Positions 21,852 through 33,911 of a stretch of 64,000 nt of DNA are shown here, one piece after another. The notes beneath the pieces were generated by a model. That model ran no database searches. It was not told where the DNA came from and saw nothing but the letters and a program-made list of their open reading frames with translations. Numbering within the stretch: position 1 is the stretch's first letter; every line of letters starts with the position of its first letter. The stretch is from contig CM067359.1 in NCBI GenBank assembly GCA_034401795.1, positions 141,105,278 through 141,169,277 of the forward strand, given 5' to 3'. A program made the translations under genes and the position numbers. Source of the DNA: Chaetoderma sp. LZ-2023a. Taxonomy: Eukaryota; Mollusca; Caudofoveata; Chaetodermatida; Chaetodermatidae.

Positions 21852-22590
21852 GAACTTTGATGACATTGTTATCGTAAGAATAAAGTGAGGATATGGGGGT
21901 AAGCTGGTACCCGACTCCTCATTCCATCGCTGACGATTCTCTGGCTCAGGATATGAGGGCATGTAACGGGTGCCATATTTGTACAAGAATCCTGTACATG
22001 ACGTCATTACACATATAGGTGAAATCCACACGGCAGCAGACGCTTCAAAGCGAAATGACAGCGATTTAACCCTTTTGCAACGATGCCGCTTCGTGAATTA
22101 ATATGGTGTTATCTCTGACATTTCGGTACGATTACTAACCAAAATTTATTTTTCCACTAAAGATTATGCTGCAAAATTTGAAAGTCGTGCTGTTAATCGA
22201 GATTATTTTCTCCAAGGATAAGAAGTAGGCACATTTCCACATTTTGTAATAATTCAGTCATTTGGTATCACCTGGCTATGGCTTGAATATGCTGATCACT
22301 GAGCCTCTGAGGGTGATACCTGGGGTGGGGTGGGGGGTGGGGGGCGTTGACCCTGGTGTGGAAGCAGCTGAAAAAGCTCCAAGCAGTTGTGTTTCCCATA
22401 AAGCTTTGAACATGTGATGCATTGATTGCTTTCTGTATCCTATATTCATGATTTGAGCCAATTATTATGTTCAATATTTTGAAACTAAAATTACTGGAAC
22501 CGGGGAAGCGAAACATTTTACAATAATATTATTTGTGTCAACACATCCGGCAATTTGCTTGTATAATATGGTCACATTTCTGCCCAATAC
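21852..22590. other. Unassigned region with a G-rich run
   Basis: Contains GGGGTGGGGTGGGGGGTGGG near 22322 and a solo half core TTCAATATTTTGAAAC near 22470. Frames here encode no recognisable domain. Confidence 0.4.
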
Positions 22591-22591
22591 G

Positions 22592-22798
22592 GTTAATATA
22601 ACATAAAATATATATTTGTAGATGGGGTGGGGGGGGGGGGAGATGACATTCCTCATCCATATATGTTATATTAACCTTATTGTGGTGGAAATCAGATAAT
22701 ATGCATTATGGCAATTAGGCCTTTTTAAATTGCCATCCATTTAAAAGGGCCTAATTGCTATAATGCATATTGTCTGATTTTCACCTTTGACCCACCAC
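22592..22798. repeat. Two adjacent palindromes
   Basis: The first pairs GTTAATATAACATAAAATAT (22592) with ATATATGTTATATTAACC (22660) around a G run. The second pairs GTGGTGGAAATCAGATAATA and TTATGGCAATTAGGCCTTTT with AAAAGGGCCTAATTGCTATA and a GATTTTCACC-CCACCAC end, leaving a loop of about 15 bp. Confidence 0.75.
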
Positions 22799-22959
22799 TA
22801 ATTATTGATGTTGCTGCAGGTAAATAAATATTAGGGCTTTACATTAACCGGTGATCATGTAGGCCTTTTGGATCAGTAACAAATAACTAATTTAATAAGA
22901 GGCCCAAGGACCTATGACCAAAGGGCCTGCCACCTGGCCCATTAGCGTTTTAACCATTT

Positions 22960-24120
22960 ACATTAAAAAGACATTTTTGAAAAATCCAAGATGGTCACCA
23001 AATAAATTGAACAATCAAAATTTTTTATCAGAATTGTAAGAAGAAGCAATTCGACAATTGTTGGTAATTTCTTATAAAATCAAATGTTTTCACACAAATA
23101 ATTGATTAATCATAAATTCCCAATAGATGTTCTAGAGCATATGACAACAGGATCCTTTCAGGAAAGTTTGACTTAAATCCCCCAAAATGGTAAGGAAAGG
23201 AAGCAATTTGACACTTTTTTGTTAATTTTTCATAAAATCTCAGATTTTCACACAAAAATTAACAAATCAAAATTCTGAATGGATTATCCAGAGCATATAA
23301 CCATAGGATCCTTTCAGCCCAATTTGGTTGAAATCGGTCAAAATGGTAAGGAGTAAAAGCAATTTGGAAATTTCCAGGAAATTTTTAACAAAATCAAGAA
23401 TTTTCACACCAAAATTGATGATTCAAAATTCCCACTAGTAGTTCTAGAGCCTATGATAATAGGATCCTTTAAGCCAAATTTGCTTTAAATCGGTCAAAAT
23501 AGTAAAGAGAAGCAATTTGACAATCTGATAAATTTTGCGTAAAATGTCATCTAAGATTTTCACCCAGAAAATTATCCCAATAAAAATTATGATAAAGGTC
23601 TAGAACCTATCACCATAGAATCTGCATAGACAAATTTAGTTGAAATATATGAAGCTGTTAAGGATGAGTAGCATTTTGACAATTTTCGGAAAATTTTTCA
23701 TAAAATCTAAGATTTTCATTCCAAATAATTGACCAATCAAAATTCTGAATAGAAATTTTGGACTCTACCACGATAGGGTCCCTCTAACCAAATTTGGTTG
23801 AAATGTGTCACTCAACTACAAAGAAGTAACATTTTGACTTTCCGGGAAATTCTTCATAAAATCTAAGATTGTCATCCAAAAAATTGATCAATAAAAATTC
23901 TGAATAGAAGTTATAGAGCCTACCACCGTAGAATCCGCATAGCCAACTCTGTTTGAAATATGTCAAGCAACTAAGGAGGAGTAGCATTTTGACGATTTCC
24001 GGTACATTTTTCATAAACGCACCCAAAAAATTGACAAATCAAAATTCTGAATACTAGTTTTGGAGCATACCAGCATAGGATTCTTCCTATCAAATATGGT
24101 TGAAATCAGTTAAACATATC
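22960..24120. repeat. Degenerate ~150-bp AT-rich tandem array
   Basis: About eight diverged units, each with AATCCAAGATGGTCACC or TAAAATCTAAGATTTTCA, then ATCAAAATTCTGAATAG, then an ATAGGATCCTTTCA block and GGTTGAAATCGGTCAA. It resembles the 2105-2860 array. No coding signal. Confidence 0.6.
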
Positions 24121-24234
24121 CAAAATATATAAAGATTTACTGCTTCATCAAAGTCCTGTAGCTGGTGCAATCTGTGAAAGGTTATTGTTGAAATTAAAGA
24201 TGTGTTACTACTTTAATTGTAAAGCTGACAGAAA

Positions 24235-24394
24235 CCTGCTTCTACAAGGGTCTTAAGAAATGTCAAATCTACAGGACAAGAGAACTGATTTTGAAAATAT
24301 ACCACTGGAATGACTGATAACTCGTCACATATGGTCGCCTACAAACAGTCACTGTTTATGCAAACATTTGGATTTTCTTGACAAATCTTGATCA
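24235..24394. mobile_element. Family 2 palindromic element, decayed
   Basis: Contains GGTCTTAAGAAATGTC, a TATACCACTGGAATGACTGA half centre and TTTTCTTGACAAATCTTG at the right edge. It abuts the TTAA (24395-24398) that also bounds the next element. Confidence 0.5.
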
Positions 24395-24398
24395 TTAA

Positions 24399-24573
24399 CC
24401 CTTTCACCGATGAATTTACCATATTTCGTTTTCAACAGTTGAATATTTTAAAATTAATTTGACTGGAATCCATTACAATGGCGTCCAGTCAAATTAATTT
24501 CAAAATATTCAACAAATCTACTTTTATATAATGCATAGAATATACTTTGTTAGGGATCTGTCGGGTGAAAGGG
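24399..24573. mobile_element. TTAA palindromic MITE with CCCTTT ends, copy 2
   Basis: TTAA (24395-24398) then CCCTTTCACCG on the left; on the right CGGGTGAAAGGG then TTGA, a mutated TTAA. The central core (24436-24516) has both arms of the ATTTTGAAATTAATTTGACTGG type with a short centre. 175 bp. Confidence 0.8.
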
Positions 24574-24579
24574 TTGATC

Positions 24580-25480
24580 GAACAACAACTATCCTAATAA
24601 TGTGATGTAAATAATGTGTTAATGTAACATATTTGCCTAATTTTATAAACTGTGAAGTACAGATCAGTACAAAGGGATCTGATTGGATCAGCATTAATTT
24701 AATGTGCTCATTTCTAGCCCAGATTATTCCAATAATTTGTGTTTAGATTTGAGTTCTGAAAATCTTAAGATTCTGTCTTAGAATATTATACATGTACATG
24801 TATCTACTCTGGGACACCTCCCATACAGTGCAAATATGAAGAGAGGTCCAGAATCTCTATGATCAGATCCTAGTCTCAGGGGATTGATCTGACAGAAGAA
24901 ACAAGAGAAACAACTGGAACTTCAGTATTTGAGTCAGAGAATGGAAAAATAGGTTTCAAACACACATTTTAACTGGAGATATGAGCATTTCAGCTGAATT
25001 CTTTTGCCCGAAAGATGAAACATTGATATTTGGGCCTGAAATGTGTGAATTTGTGACTAATATCAAAAAGTTCCCTAAAAATGCATACATTTTAACAGTT
25101 AATTCAAAGTATCGGCTTGAAATGCCAACAATTTCAATGAATTTGAACATTAAAAAAATTCTGGGCCAGTATTATGAAAATGTAAGTCATAAATATGATA
25201 AGTTTGACCTGAAATAATGACATTTTGGTTTAGATGCATTAATTTTGACAGGAAACGTGGACGATTTTGGACTGGAACCATCACAATATTGGTACAAACC
25301 CTGAAATGCAGAAATGTGACAATTCTGGCTGAAAATAGAAACATTTAGGTACAAAGCATGGATAGCTAGGTGAACTTTTGGCCAAAAAGTATGACCATTT
25401 AGGTCAAAAATGAAAGAATTTGGGTCCAAAAAGGAAATTTTACATGCAAACAAGAGAATTGATGATGGCTATTGGCTCAA
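24580..25480. other. AT-rich region with short degenerate repeats
   Basis: From about 24960 to 25450, phrases such as GAAACATTGATATTTGGGCC and ATGAAAGAATTTGGGTCC recur at about 30-40 bp. A similar region is at 60780-61440. The short frames on both strands are by-products of these repeats. Confidence 0.4.
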
Positions 25481-25492
25481 AAATCCCCCCAA

Positions 25493-25506
25493 CCACACAC
25501 ACACAC

Positions 25507-25555
<49 letters not shown>
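25493..25555 (+). repeat. (CA)n microsatellite
   Basis: About 25 CA dinucleotides with one CCC interruption, followed by a CCCACC-rich stretch to 25584. Confidence 0.95.
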
Positions 25556-26179
25556 ACCTCGCCCCCAGCCCACCCACCCCACCCGCGGCCGTATAACAGC
25601 CTCCAATATAGTAGAACTACAGTCCTGTTCATAAATAAGTTATTGTATTTCCAAAAACCAAAAAAAGAAGCAGGTTATTTTAATTTTGAACCTGATGTAA
25701 AAAATGTTTTGAACATTTTTTACCTACGGACTTATGGGCATACGACAGCAGGTGTCTAATAAATATATCCTAAATATTCAACATCATGTTTCATTTTGTT
25801 TTGGAAAGAAAATAAATTATTTCTGGACTGTACTGTACCTCCAACAGCGGATGGTTGAAATTTCCCGGAATCTTAGAACACGTTTACAGAAACACATTTC
25901 AGCTGCTTGAATCTGACAATGCACTATGGATTTGTACAAATTTATGTTTGTTTTGCAATTCATAATTGTCGTTTTACACGATGTATTGCCGTATTCGTAA
26001 TCGGCTGATAAAAATGTAAACAGAGTTTGTCATTCCTTGCCTTTGTTTTGGGTTTCCCCGGGCTAAAAATTGACACCCAATAGAGATATTCCGTCTTCCG
26101 CTTGCGCGGCTTATTAGTGTTAGCCAATCAGCGCCGTGGACTCTGCAGCAGTTAGCGGCTCCACTATTGTGACTATGAG

Positions 26180-26578
26180 CAATGGTCCTTTCCAGCGTAC
26201 CCACCCATCATATGACGTCATAATGAACTGCGTGATGTGTACAATGACATCATAATGAATGACGTCATGAATGATGTCGATAAGTACGTCACGAACGCAT
26301 ATTTGAAGCGGTCTATGGGCTGTTGTACAAATTGTTTGCTTTTACTATTTAATAAATATTCTGTTGAATATTTTGAAACTAATTTGACTGGGCGCTGTTT
26401 CTGCCTATGGCAGCAACAGCACACAGTCTAATTAGTTACAAAATATTCAACAGCTTCCCTGTATAGTTTTCAGGAAATTGATAGCTAGGGCATTCGGGGA
26501 TCGATCAATACAAACACGGTGTGGGTGGAGCTTAGCTAGTGATGGGCGGGGCATAGCTAAAAATGGAAAGGTCCATTG
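26180..26578 (-). mobile_element. MITE-1 complete copy with good ends (26.2 kb)
   Basis: Ends CAATGGTCCTTTCCA and TGGAAAGGTCCATTG are near-perfect inverted repeats. GAG stands just outside both (26177-26179, 26579-26581), but a 3-bp repeat is not seen at other copies, so it may be chance. The right arm has ATATGACGTCATAATG and AATGACGTCATGAATG. The core is at about 26360-26455. Confidence 0.88.
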
Positions 26579-27400
26579 GAGTCGGGTACCAGCTTAGGAT
26601 ATGGGCTTGTTAAGTATGACGTCACTGCGCGTGATTCGCAACCCGGAAGTGTGTATTTTGCCTTATTACATCATAAGTACGTGTTTATGACGTCATAATT
26701 TGTTGTTAGACAAAAACATCATTTTGTGTATTTAACAATCGAGCTGAAGCCGGAAATACGTCATCACTTAACAAGCCCATAGTGCCCTTGCAGAGATTAC
26801 TATGATGTAATAATGCAATTATGACGTAAGTAACCGGAAGTCCAGCAGTTATTTAACATAAGTTATCCTTATCCGATCTGATAAAACTACTTAACGTGAT
26901 AGAAAAGGAACAGTTTTGTTTCAGATGAATGCCAACTCCTCATACCAAGTTTGTTAATGATTTGCCAAGCTGTTGACGAGTAGTGTCTCTTTATGTAGAG
27001 GAGATTTGTAATTTAATGACTCGAATTGAAATATACATTCTAAAGTAGAAATTAGTTATCAAAGTAGATTACTAATTAATTCGTAATATGGATATCCAAA
27101 ACGATATATACTGTAGAATTGTGTTATTGATCGTGTTTTGAATTGTATGAAATAGTAGACGAAAAGTAATTAAGAATAAAAACCATGATATTTTCTAATG
27201 AAATAATATTTCACAGTTAGAAAAAGCATGCTACTGACCATGGCTTTTCACTGTTGATGACTCCAGGAGATCTGATGGATGATAATATTCTGACTATACG
27301 CCAGGAAAGATTCACTACATTGAATTTAAATTAGAATTTGTTATTGATAACAATGTGTTGTCTAAGGTGTTGTAAATTCCTGGCATATCTTCAGAACTTG
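26579..27400. other. Unassigned AT-rich stretch
   Basis: No domain recognised. CTTGTTAAGTATGACGTCA (26607) and TACGTCATCACTTAACAAG (26758) form an inverted pair around 26607-26777, suggesting another decayed palindromic element. Confidence 0.4.
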
Positions 27401-27639
27401 ATTCCTTCGCTAGATCACTGCTAGCCACCAGTTGGTGTTGGGTTGCCCTAAGACATGTGCACACCAATCATATGTGGATTCTGAGATCTTCTCTGACCTT
27501 GATAACGTTAAGCCGATTGCTACCAAATTGGGTACATCATAATCCAATTCATTATTGATTAGATGATGTACCTTAATGGCAGCGATAGGCCCTCTAAGTA
27601 GGCATATAGATTAGGTTATTATATTTAGTCGGAAACTCC

Positions 27640-28106
27640 ATTGTAGAAGGCAATGTTTGTGGAGAAGATTACATACCTCCAAACATCGGTGATCGTACCA
27701 ACTTCGATGAGGAAATACACCATGTCTGCATCACAGTATTATTTCATAGAAGAGCAGTGGTCAATAGTGAATATCATACCCATTCCTAAATCTCTTTATC
27801 TGAGTGGCACAAACAACTATAGAGGTGTCAGTATGAGCTTCATTGTGGCCAAAACATTCAATACGCCCATCCTCAACAGAATAAAGAAAGCAGTTGAATC
27901 ACACCTCATAATTAATCAAAGCTGGAGGAGCAACAGTTTTCCAGGTCATCACATTGTGCAGAGTCATGGAAGGAGCAAAAACAAAGCTACCACCAGCAGT
28001 ATGCAGTATTAGCCTTCTGTGACTTCAAGAGAGCCTTTGGCTCCACCCACAGAGGAAAGATGATCAGAAACCTATGGACATATGATATCCCACCCAACCT
28101 ACTTAT
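27640..28106 (+). pseudogene. LINE-C, reverse transcriptase fragment
   Basis: About 120 in-frame residues plus a downstream piece of a non-LTR RT. WSIVNIIPIPKS and TNNYRGVSMSFIVAKTFNTP correspond to the first RT blocks, and ILNRIKKAVESHLIINQ precedes the usual NGFRPGRST block, here decayed. After a frame change FKRAFGSTHRGKMIRNLWTY (about 28023-28080) corresponds to motif A, with Phe-Gly-Ser replacing Phe-Asp-Ser. Similarity stops where MITE-1 begins at 28105. No palm motif C is retained. Confidence 0.75.
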
Positions 28107-28443
28107 TGACCTTTCCCGTTTTAATTATGCCCGGTCCATCTTTAGCTAAGCTCCACACAAACTTCGATCGATCCCTGACCTGCCTGACTATTAATTTCCA
28201 GGAAGCTATACGGGTAAGCTGTGCAATATTTTGAAACTAATTGGACCGGGTGCTGTTGCTGCCATAGTCAGCAACAGCGCCCAGTCAAATTAGTTCCAAA
28301 ATATTCAATAGCTTACCTGTATAGTTTTCTAGAAATTGATAGTCAGAGAGTTGAGAGATCGATCGATCCCAACACGAGCGAGGTGTGGATGGAGCTTAGC
28401 TAGTGGTGGGTGGGGCTTAGCAAAAACTGGAAAGATCCATTCT
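28105..28443. mobile_element. MITE-1 variant with two inverted left arms
   Basis: Unlike other copies, both sides of the core (28222-28316) are left arms: a GCCCGGTCCATCTTTAGCTA block on the left and a GGAGCTTAGCTAGTGGTGGG block on the right. The ends are TTGACCTTTCCCG and GGAAAGATCCATT. The entire 339 bp can fold into one hairpin. The CRE-bearing right arm is absent. Confidence 0.8.
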
Positions 28444-28884
28444 CGCATATGTCAATGTGTGAAAAGGAATGTTGCATAAATGGCTACAATCATTATTGCA
28501 TCTATTTGCTATACGCGCCTATGGCTTTAAGTTAAGGAATATAAACTGCGAATCTTGGCGCTTGATGAAACATTTAAACAAACACACCTGCGTAAGGTAT
28601 TCGAAGTTCAAAGTAAAAACCGCCCACATCTTTCTTATTCATTTCCTCTTCGGCTGGCAAATGTTTATTTCAAAGATATATACAGATTTTGCAGCCACAT
28701 CTACCGCTGACCACCAATGCATGGTGAATCTGGAAACAATTTGGCAGCACTAGTTGCTCGTGGTCTGGTGTTTATGGTCAAAGTGTATTAAATAGGTCAT
28801 CATGGGCTCGTATTTACGGTACAACTCAGAAATAAATTCACGCGTTCCCAAAAGAAAATATAACATACTGTTGAATATTTTAAA
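28444..28884. other. Unassigned stretch between MITEs
   Basis: A 94-codon frame at 28469-28753 has no recognisable domain and no supporting context. A half core TGTTGAATATTTTAAACATA lies at 28870. Confidence 0.4.
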
Positions 28885-29269
28885 CATAACGAACGTCTCC
28901 AGTTTTAGCTATGCCCCGCCTACCTCTAGCTAAGCTCCACCCACACTTCGCCGTGTTGGGATTGATCGATCCCAGAATGTCTTAACTATCAATTTCCGGG
29001 AAATTATACAGGTAAGCTGTTGGATATTTTGTAACTAATTTGACTGGCTGCTGTTGTTGCCTATGGCAGCAACAGCAAGCAATCAAATTAGTTTCAAAAT
29101 ATTCAACAGAGTATTTATTAAATACTAAATACATACAGTTCATACAACAACGCATAGTCCGTCTTCAAATATTCGTTCGTGGCGTACTTATCTACGTCAT
29201 TCATGTCGTCATTCTACACGTAACGTAGTGGATTATGACGAAGATAGATAGAAAGATAGATAGATAGAT

Positions 29270-29361
<92 letters not shown>

Positions 29362-29480
29362 GTGGATGGATGGATGGATGGATGGATGGATGGATGGATG
29401 GATGGATGGATGGATGGATGGATGGATGGATGGATGGATGGATGGATGGATGGATGGATGGATGGATGGATGGATGGATG

Positions 29481-29532
<52 letters not shown>

Positions 29533-29553
29533 CCCTGGAAGAGTGAATTGGAT
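28885..29553 (+). mobile_element. MITE-1 copy whose right end holds a microsatellite
   Basis: Left arm (AGCTATGCCCCGCCTACCTC), core (29006-29108), and a right arm down to GATTATGACG at 29240. There the sequence enters GATA/GGAT repeats, and at 29530 it resumes the MITE terminus as ATACCCTGGAAGAGTGAATT. Other copies have ATGATGGATGGATA or ATGGGTGGGTACC at this position, so the repeat occupies the native GGAT-rich end. Confidence 0.8.
29241..29533 (+). repeat. Compound microsatellite inside MITE-1 end
   Basis: Successive blocks of (GATA)n, (GA)n, (GCGA)n, (GGCT)n, (GGAT)n of about 30 units, and (AGAT)n. Neighbouring motifs differ by one or two bases. Frames such as Ile-His-Pro-Ser repeats are artefacts. 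Confidence 0.95.
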
Positions 29554-29976
<423 letters not shown>

Positions 29977-30150
29977 GGCAGCCTAAGACAGCAATGTCTT
30001 CCAATCCGAGTATGTTCAAAATAGTCAACAGAACATATCTTAATAACTAACATGTTTCTATTTCTTGTTTTGAAAACAAGGAAACTTATATATTAGCTGT
30101 ATTGTAAAGTCACGGTGACCAGTAGTCAATACAGACAAATATCGTATTAA

Positions 30151-30347
30151 CCCTTTAACACTTGCATACCACAAACGCCAGGTCCTTTATGCTGTAGGCT
30201 ATATTCTGTTGAAAATGTTGCAGCTAATTTGACTAGAAGCAGTTGGTACCTAGCAGCGAATGGTTCCAATCAAAGTAGTTTTCAAACTATTCACCAAATT
30301 TTCTGTCTACCTGTCTTAAAATTGAGACGTGACTCGAGTTTCAAGGG
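30151..30347. mobile_element. TTAA palindromic MITE with CCCTTT ends, copy 3
   Basis: TTAA (30147-30150) then CCCTTTAACAC; on the right TCAAGGG then TTGA. The core (30207-30295) is eroded: AGCTAATTTGACTAG pairs with CAATCAAAGTAG. 197 bp, close to the 205 bp of the best copies. Confidence 0.65.
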
Positions 30348-30359
30348 TTGATGGGATAA

Positions 30360-32030
30360 AGTGGTGATTATCCTCGTAAGGTCATTAGCACCTGTGGATT
30401 AACATCTGGTCCTCATTTGACAGTGGATGGCAGAAGGAAATCTACTTATTTCTGCATGATGAATTTACACCACGCGCACTCACGCACACACGTGCACGAG
30501 TTATTATCCACGTTCTGTAGCGGTTGCTACTCTTCGCGAGGAGCACATACACTGTTGATGTACACAAGTGGCAATGTGCTTTATCTAAACTTTGATACGC
30601 TTCACGATGAATATAGAAAGTTGAAGTTGGAGTCAATATGCCGTTGCCATTCTGAGAGATACTAATTAATGGATGTAGCACCATTATTAAACAGACTCTC
30701 AGTGGCAGTATATATAACCAACGCCTCATGTCGTTTACAACGCAACCGGCGTATGCTTGATGCTGTATAACTGTGACAGTTGAGCGGCCCCAAAGACAGC
30801 TCTAGATAAACTTGATGCCTGCCACACAAATGCCTCCATACCATCCATTATTGGACACCAATGGCCATAATTTCCGTAAAAGTCACCAAGCAAGGACGGC
30901 CCGTGTTTGGCCAAGTGCTAAGGATGCCAGAAGTCACACCAGCGCAGAAAGTCTTGGAATTAGCCCGACTGAGAGCCAGTAAATACAAAGCCAGAATAGG
31001 ACGTCATTGCATAAATCGTGTAAAGCGCGCTGCGAGGTGACCTCAACAAAACAGGATTAAGTACACTCGAATCATGAATGGACCTGAGGAAGCTACAGAT
31101 TTTTACTGAGGACAAGTCAGATACAGTAGTCAAAAGCGAAGAAGGACTGACTGTACCTGTAGGAAGTTTCTACCACTACAGCCGCAGAATACAGTAATCA
31201 TATATACTCCATGTCCTATCACTAACCATTTGGGTGCGCAGTCAGCATAGATCTTGTTATTTATTACATAATATAACACATTTATATTCGATGTCCTTAT
31301 GCTTATATGTTACCTGCGAAAAAAAGAAACTTGTCTTCTGTTTGCAATGGCGGTAACTAATGTAAGTATAGATTATATGGATCATTGGCAACTTATTCGG
31401 GAGAATCGGGTGGCAAAAAGCCGGTAATTATATTTCAATTGTCTGTACTAATTACGGACTTCCAGGAACCTAGAACCTAGAACTTTCTGCCAAATTCTCC
31501 TGTAATCTCGACATGAGATGAGGTCTGGCACGCGCTTACGCAATGTTTGTAAACATCGACATCAATCTGTAATCTAAATTCCTTTCGACATCGTGATTGC
31601 ATCACTTCAGAATAAATTACCTCACCAGACGCATACTGAGTTAATACGTTTTCCAAGAGTAACGCGTGGGGTGCGTGTTTGATCAACAAACAGGATGTGC
31701 AAGGAATCTGCTAACTATTTGTATCAAGAATGATTTGCAAACCCTTTTCCAAGAATAAAATAAAGTGGAATTGCATGATTATCTGTTACCAATATGATTA
31801 CTAGTTGTTGTTTAGTGGCCAGTGGGTATGGTTACCGATGAGGACTTAGCAGAGGCGGGCCCATAATATTTAAAGATAGTAAGTAACTGTATCGCTATCA
31901 CAGCGAAATCCCTGAGAACATGGCTACTGGAGTACTTGTAAGCGCTAGCATGCTACTAATTTCCGTAAGTGACCTAACGCGAGTCACATTGACGTCGAGA
32001 TCATCTCACTAGGTTAACAAAAACGAACAC
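30360..32030. other. Mostly unassigned; possible LINE tail remnant at 30875-31045
   Basis: One frame reads VFGQVLRMPEVTPAQKVLEL followed by a basic stretch, resembling the tail region (GHVLRMP-type) of some non-LTR polyproteins. The rest has no recognisable feature, and the open frames at 30417-30665 and 31477-31689 are unsupported. Confidence 0.3.
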
Positions 32031-32033
32031 AGA

Positions 32034-32102
32034 CACACACACAACACACACGCATGCATGCACGTACACGCGCACTCACTCACTCACTCACTCACTCACT
32101 CA

Positions 32103-32149
<47 letters not shown>

Positions 32150-32242
32150 GCTCACTCACTCACTCACTCACTCACTCACTCACTCACTCACTCACTCACT
32201 CACTCACTCACGCACTCACGCACTCACGCACTCACGCACTCA

Positions 32243-32286
<44 letters not shown>
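32034..32286 (+). repeat. (CACT)/(CACG) compound microsatellite
   Basis: Alternating blocks of (CACT)n and (CACG)n with 8-bp CACGCACT mixtures between. The Thr-His-Ala-Arg and Thr-His-Ser-Leu frames across it are artefacts. Confidence 0.95.
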
Positions 32287-32539
32287 TCAGTGCACCCACA
32301 TTTTCAACAGCAGCAGCAATTTAATTTTTGTCAGAGGCATCTGTACCAACCCCTCACACTGTACGTGTTATCTTTAGATAAATCCTTGACAATAATATTG
32401 GTAAGATATGTCCTTCCCACTTCTCAATACCAATTCCTGCACTCGCGCTTTCCCTCACTCATGCATACCTGTACACTCTCACATACGCACTTGTGCCTAC
32501 ACCTGGTGTACAATTGATAAATTTGTGAATAGAATAGTG

Positions 32540-33402
32540 TGATAAAAAAAGGAGTGAATTTCCTATTTGTTTTAAAATCTCTTGGTTTGTCTGACAAAAT
32601 TATGTACGTTTGTTAACAAATTTTCATTTGATTTGGTAGCCAATCTATTGCTTCCCTTCAAGAAAATATCCAGGCTAACATCGAGTGTAATTTGTTGAAG
32701 GGAATCGAATAAATTGCGCCTTTCATTTGCCCATTTTGGACATTCAAAAATAATCAGCATAATGCAGTGTCGTCAGCATATGATCTTAAAATGCTCTCGA
32801 TGTTCTGTGAAATTTCATTTATATATACCAAAAATAAGAGAGGACCGATCACTGAGCCTTGTGGGACTCCAGCTTCAAATTGTTTCATCGGTGAAGTTTC
32901 TTGGTTAATTAAGACACATTGCTTTCGTGAACTTAGGTAGCTGTTGAACCACGTAAGACGGTCTCCTCCTAGACCATGCTCCTGTAATTTAAACAACAAT
33001 CCTTTGTGCCACACTCTGTCAAATGCCTTTGAGATATCACAAAGCACAACACATGAAGATTTGCGTTCATCTAGTGCATTTGACAGAATGTGGCACAACT
33101 CGATAAGTTGAAAGACCGTTGAATAGCCTGGATGGAAACCAGATTGATATGTATAAAGGAGATTGTGTCCAGTAAGGTGATCATACACATTTTTAAAAAC
33201 GATTCTTTCCATAATTTTCCCAACGGTGCTTAATAAGGAAGTTGGTCGATAAATTTCCGGTAATCTCTTATCACCTTTCTTAGATAAAGAGAAAACGGTG
33301 GCTATCTTCCAAGCATTGGGAAATGTACTAGTTTCAAGGGATTTATTGAATATCCAACATAAAGGAAAGGCTATGGATTGCGCCGTTTCTTTAAGCATTC
33401 TG
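32540..33402 (-). pseudogene. LINE-D, reverse transcriptase with internal deletion
   Basis: The minus strand encodes 214 residues of a non-LTR RT: YRPTSLLSTVGKIMERIVF (residues 50-68), YQSGFHPGYSTVFQL (84-98), motif A CDISKAFDRVWH with Asp121, motif B GVPQGSVIGPLLFLVYINE (177-195) and motif C YADDTAL (207-213). Directly after YADDTALC the frame stops. One frame over begins IIFECPKWANERRNLF, which is the C-terminal tail of such elements. The thumb and connection, normally several hundred residues, are deleted. The left edge near 32540 is a presumed 3' UTR; the 5' truncation abuts a MITE-1 arm at 33403. The block pattern suggests a CR1/Jockey-type clade; this is inference. Confidence 0.85.
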
Positions 33403-33752
33403 TGACTTCGCTCCTGTTGGGATCGATCGATCTCTGAACACTCTGACTATCGATTTCTCAAAGACTTCACAGGTAAGCTGTTGACTATTTTGAAACCAAT
33501 TTGACTGGGCGCTGTTGCTGCCTTAGGCAGCAACAGCGCCCAGGCAAATTAGTTTCAAAATTGTCAACAGCATGTTTATTAAATAATAGAGGCATACACT
33601 TCTTACAACGTGTCGGCTTTTAAGAGTTAAAGACGGGCCGTATAGAATCAGTTATTACGTAATGATTATGACGTCATCATACACGCCGCTTAGCTGATTA
33701 TGACATCATATGACGGCAGACGATAGATGGATACTCTGGAAAGGGGAATTGT
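33403..33752 (+). mobile_element. MITE-1 copy lacking its outer left arm
   Basis: Starts inside the left arm at CTTCGCTCCTGTTGGG, immediately after LINE-D. The core (33475-33572) is well preserved with GGGCGCTGTTGCTGCC and GGCAGCAACAGCGCCC. The right arm carries ATTATGACGTCATCATAC and ends CTCTGGAAAGGGGAATTG. Confidence 0.8.
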
Positions 33753-33781
33753 GTTTTGAGAACTAGACGTGCATCTTGACT

Positions 33782-33905
33782 TGACAGCATCACCAATGAA
33801 TTATTTAAGTACGCCAGTGACAACATCCCCAATCAAATCACCCACATAATAAACTCTACCTACACGCAATACCTCTTCATCGATGGTGTTGACCAATGTA
33901 CTTAT
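33782..33905 (+). pseudogene. Possible RT fragment, about 40 codons
   Basis: One frame reads SITNELFKYASDNIPNQITH followed by IINSTYTQYLF. It recalls the region before RT motif 1 in non-LTR polyproteins, where an NELLK-type block is common. No other RT block follows, since the 20-bp tandem repeat begins. Weak call. Confidence 0.3.
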
Positions 33906-33911
33906 ATCGTG

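Noticed and set aside
26177-26581. GAG as a 3-bp target-site duplication of MITE-1
   Set aside because: Copies at 36489, 38861, 42041 and 56765 do not have matching 3-bp flanks at the same boundary, so the MITE-1 target duplication remains undetermined.
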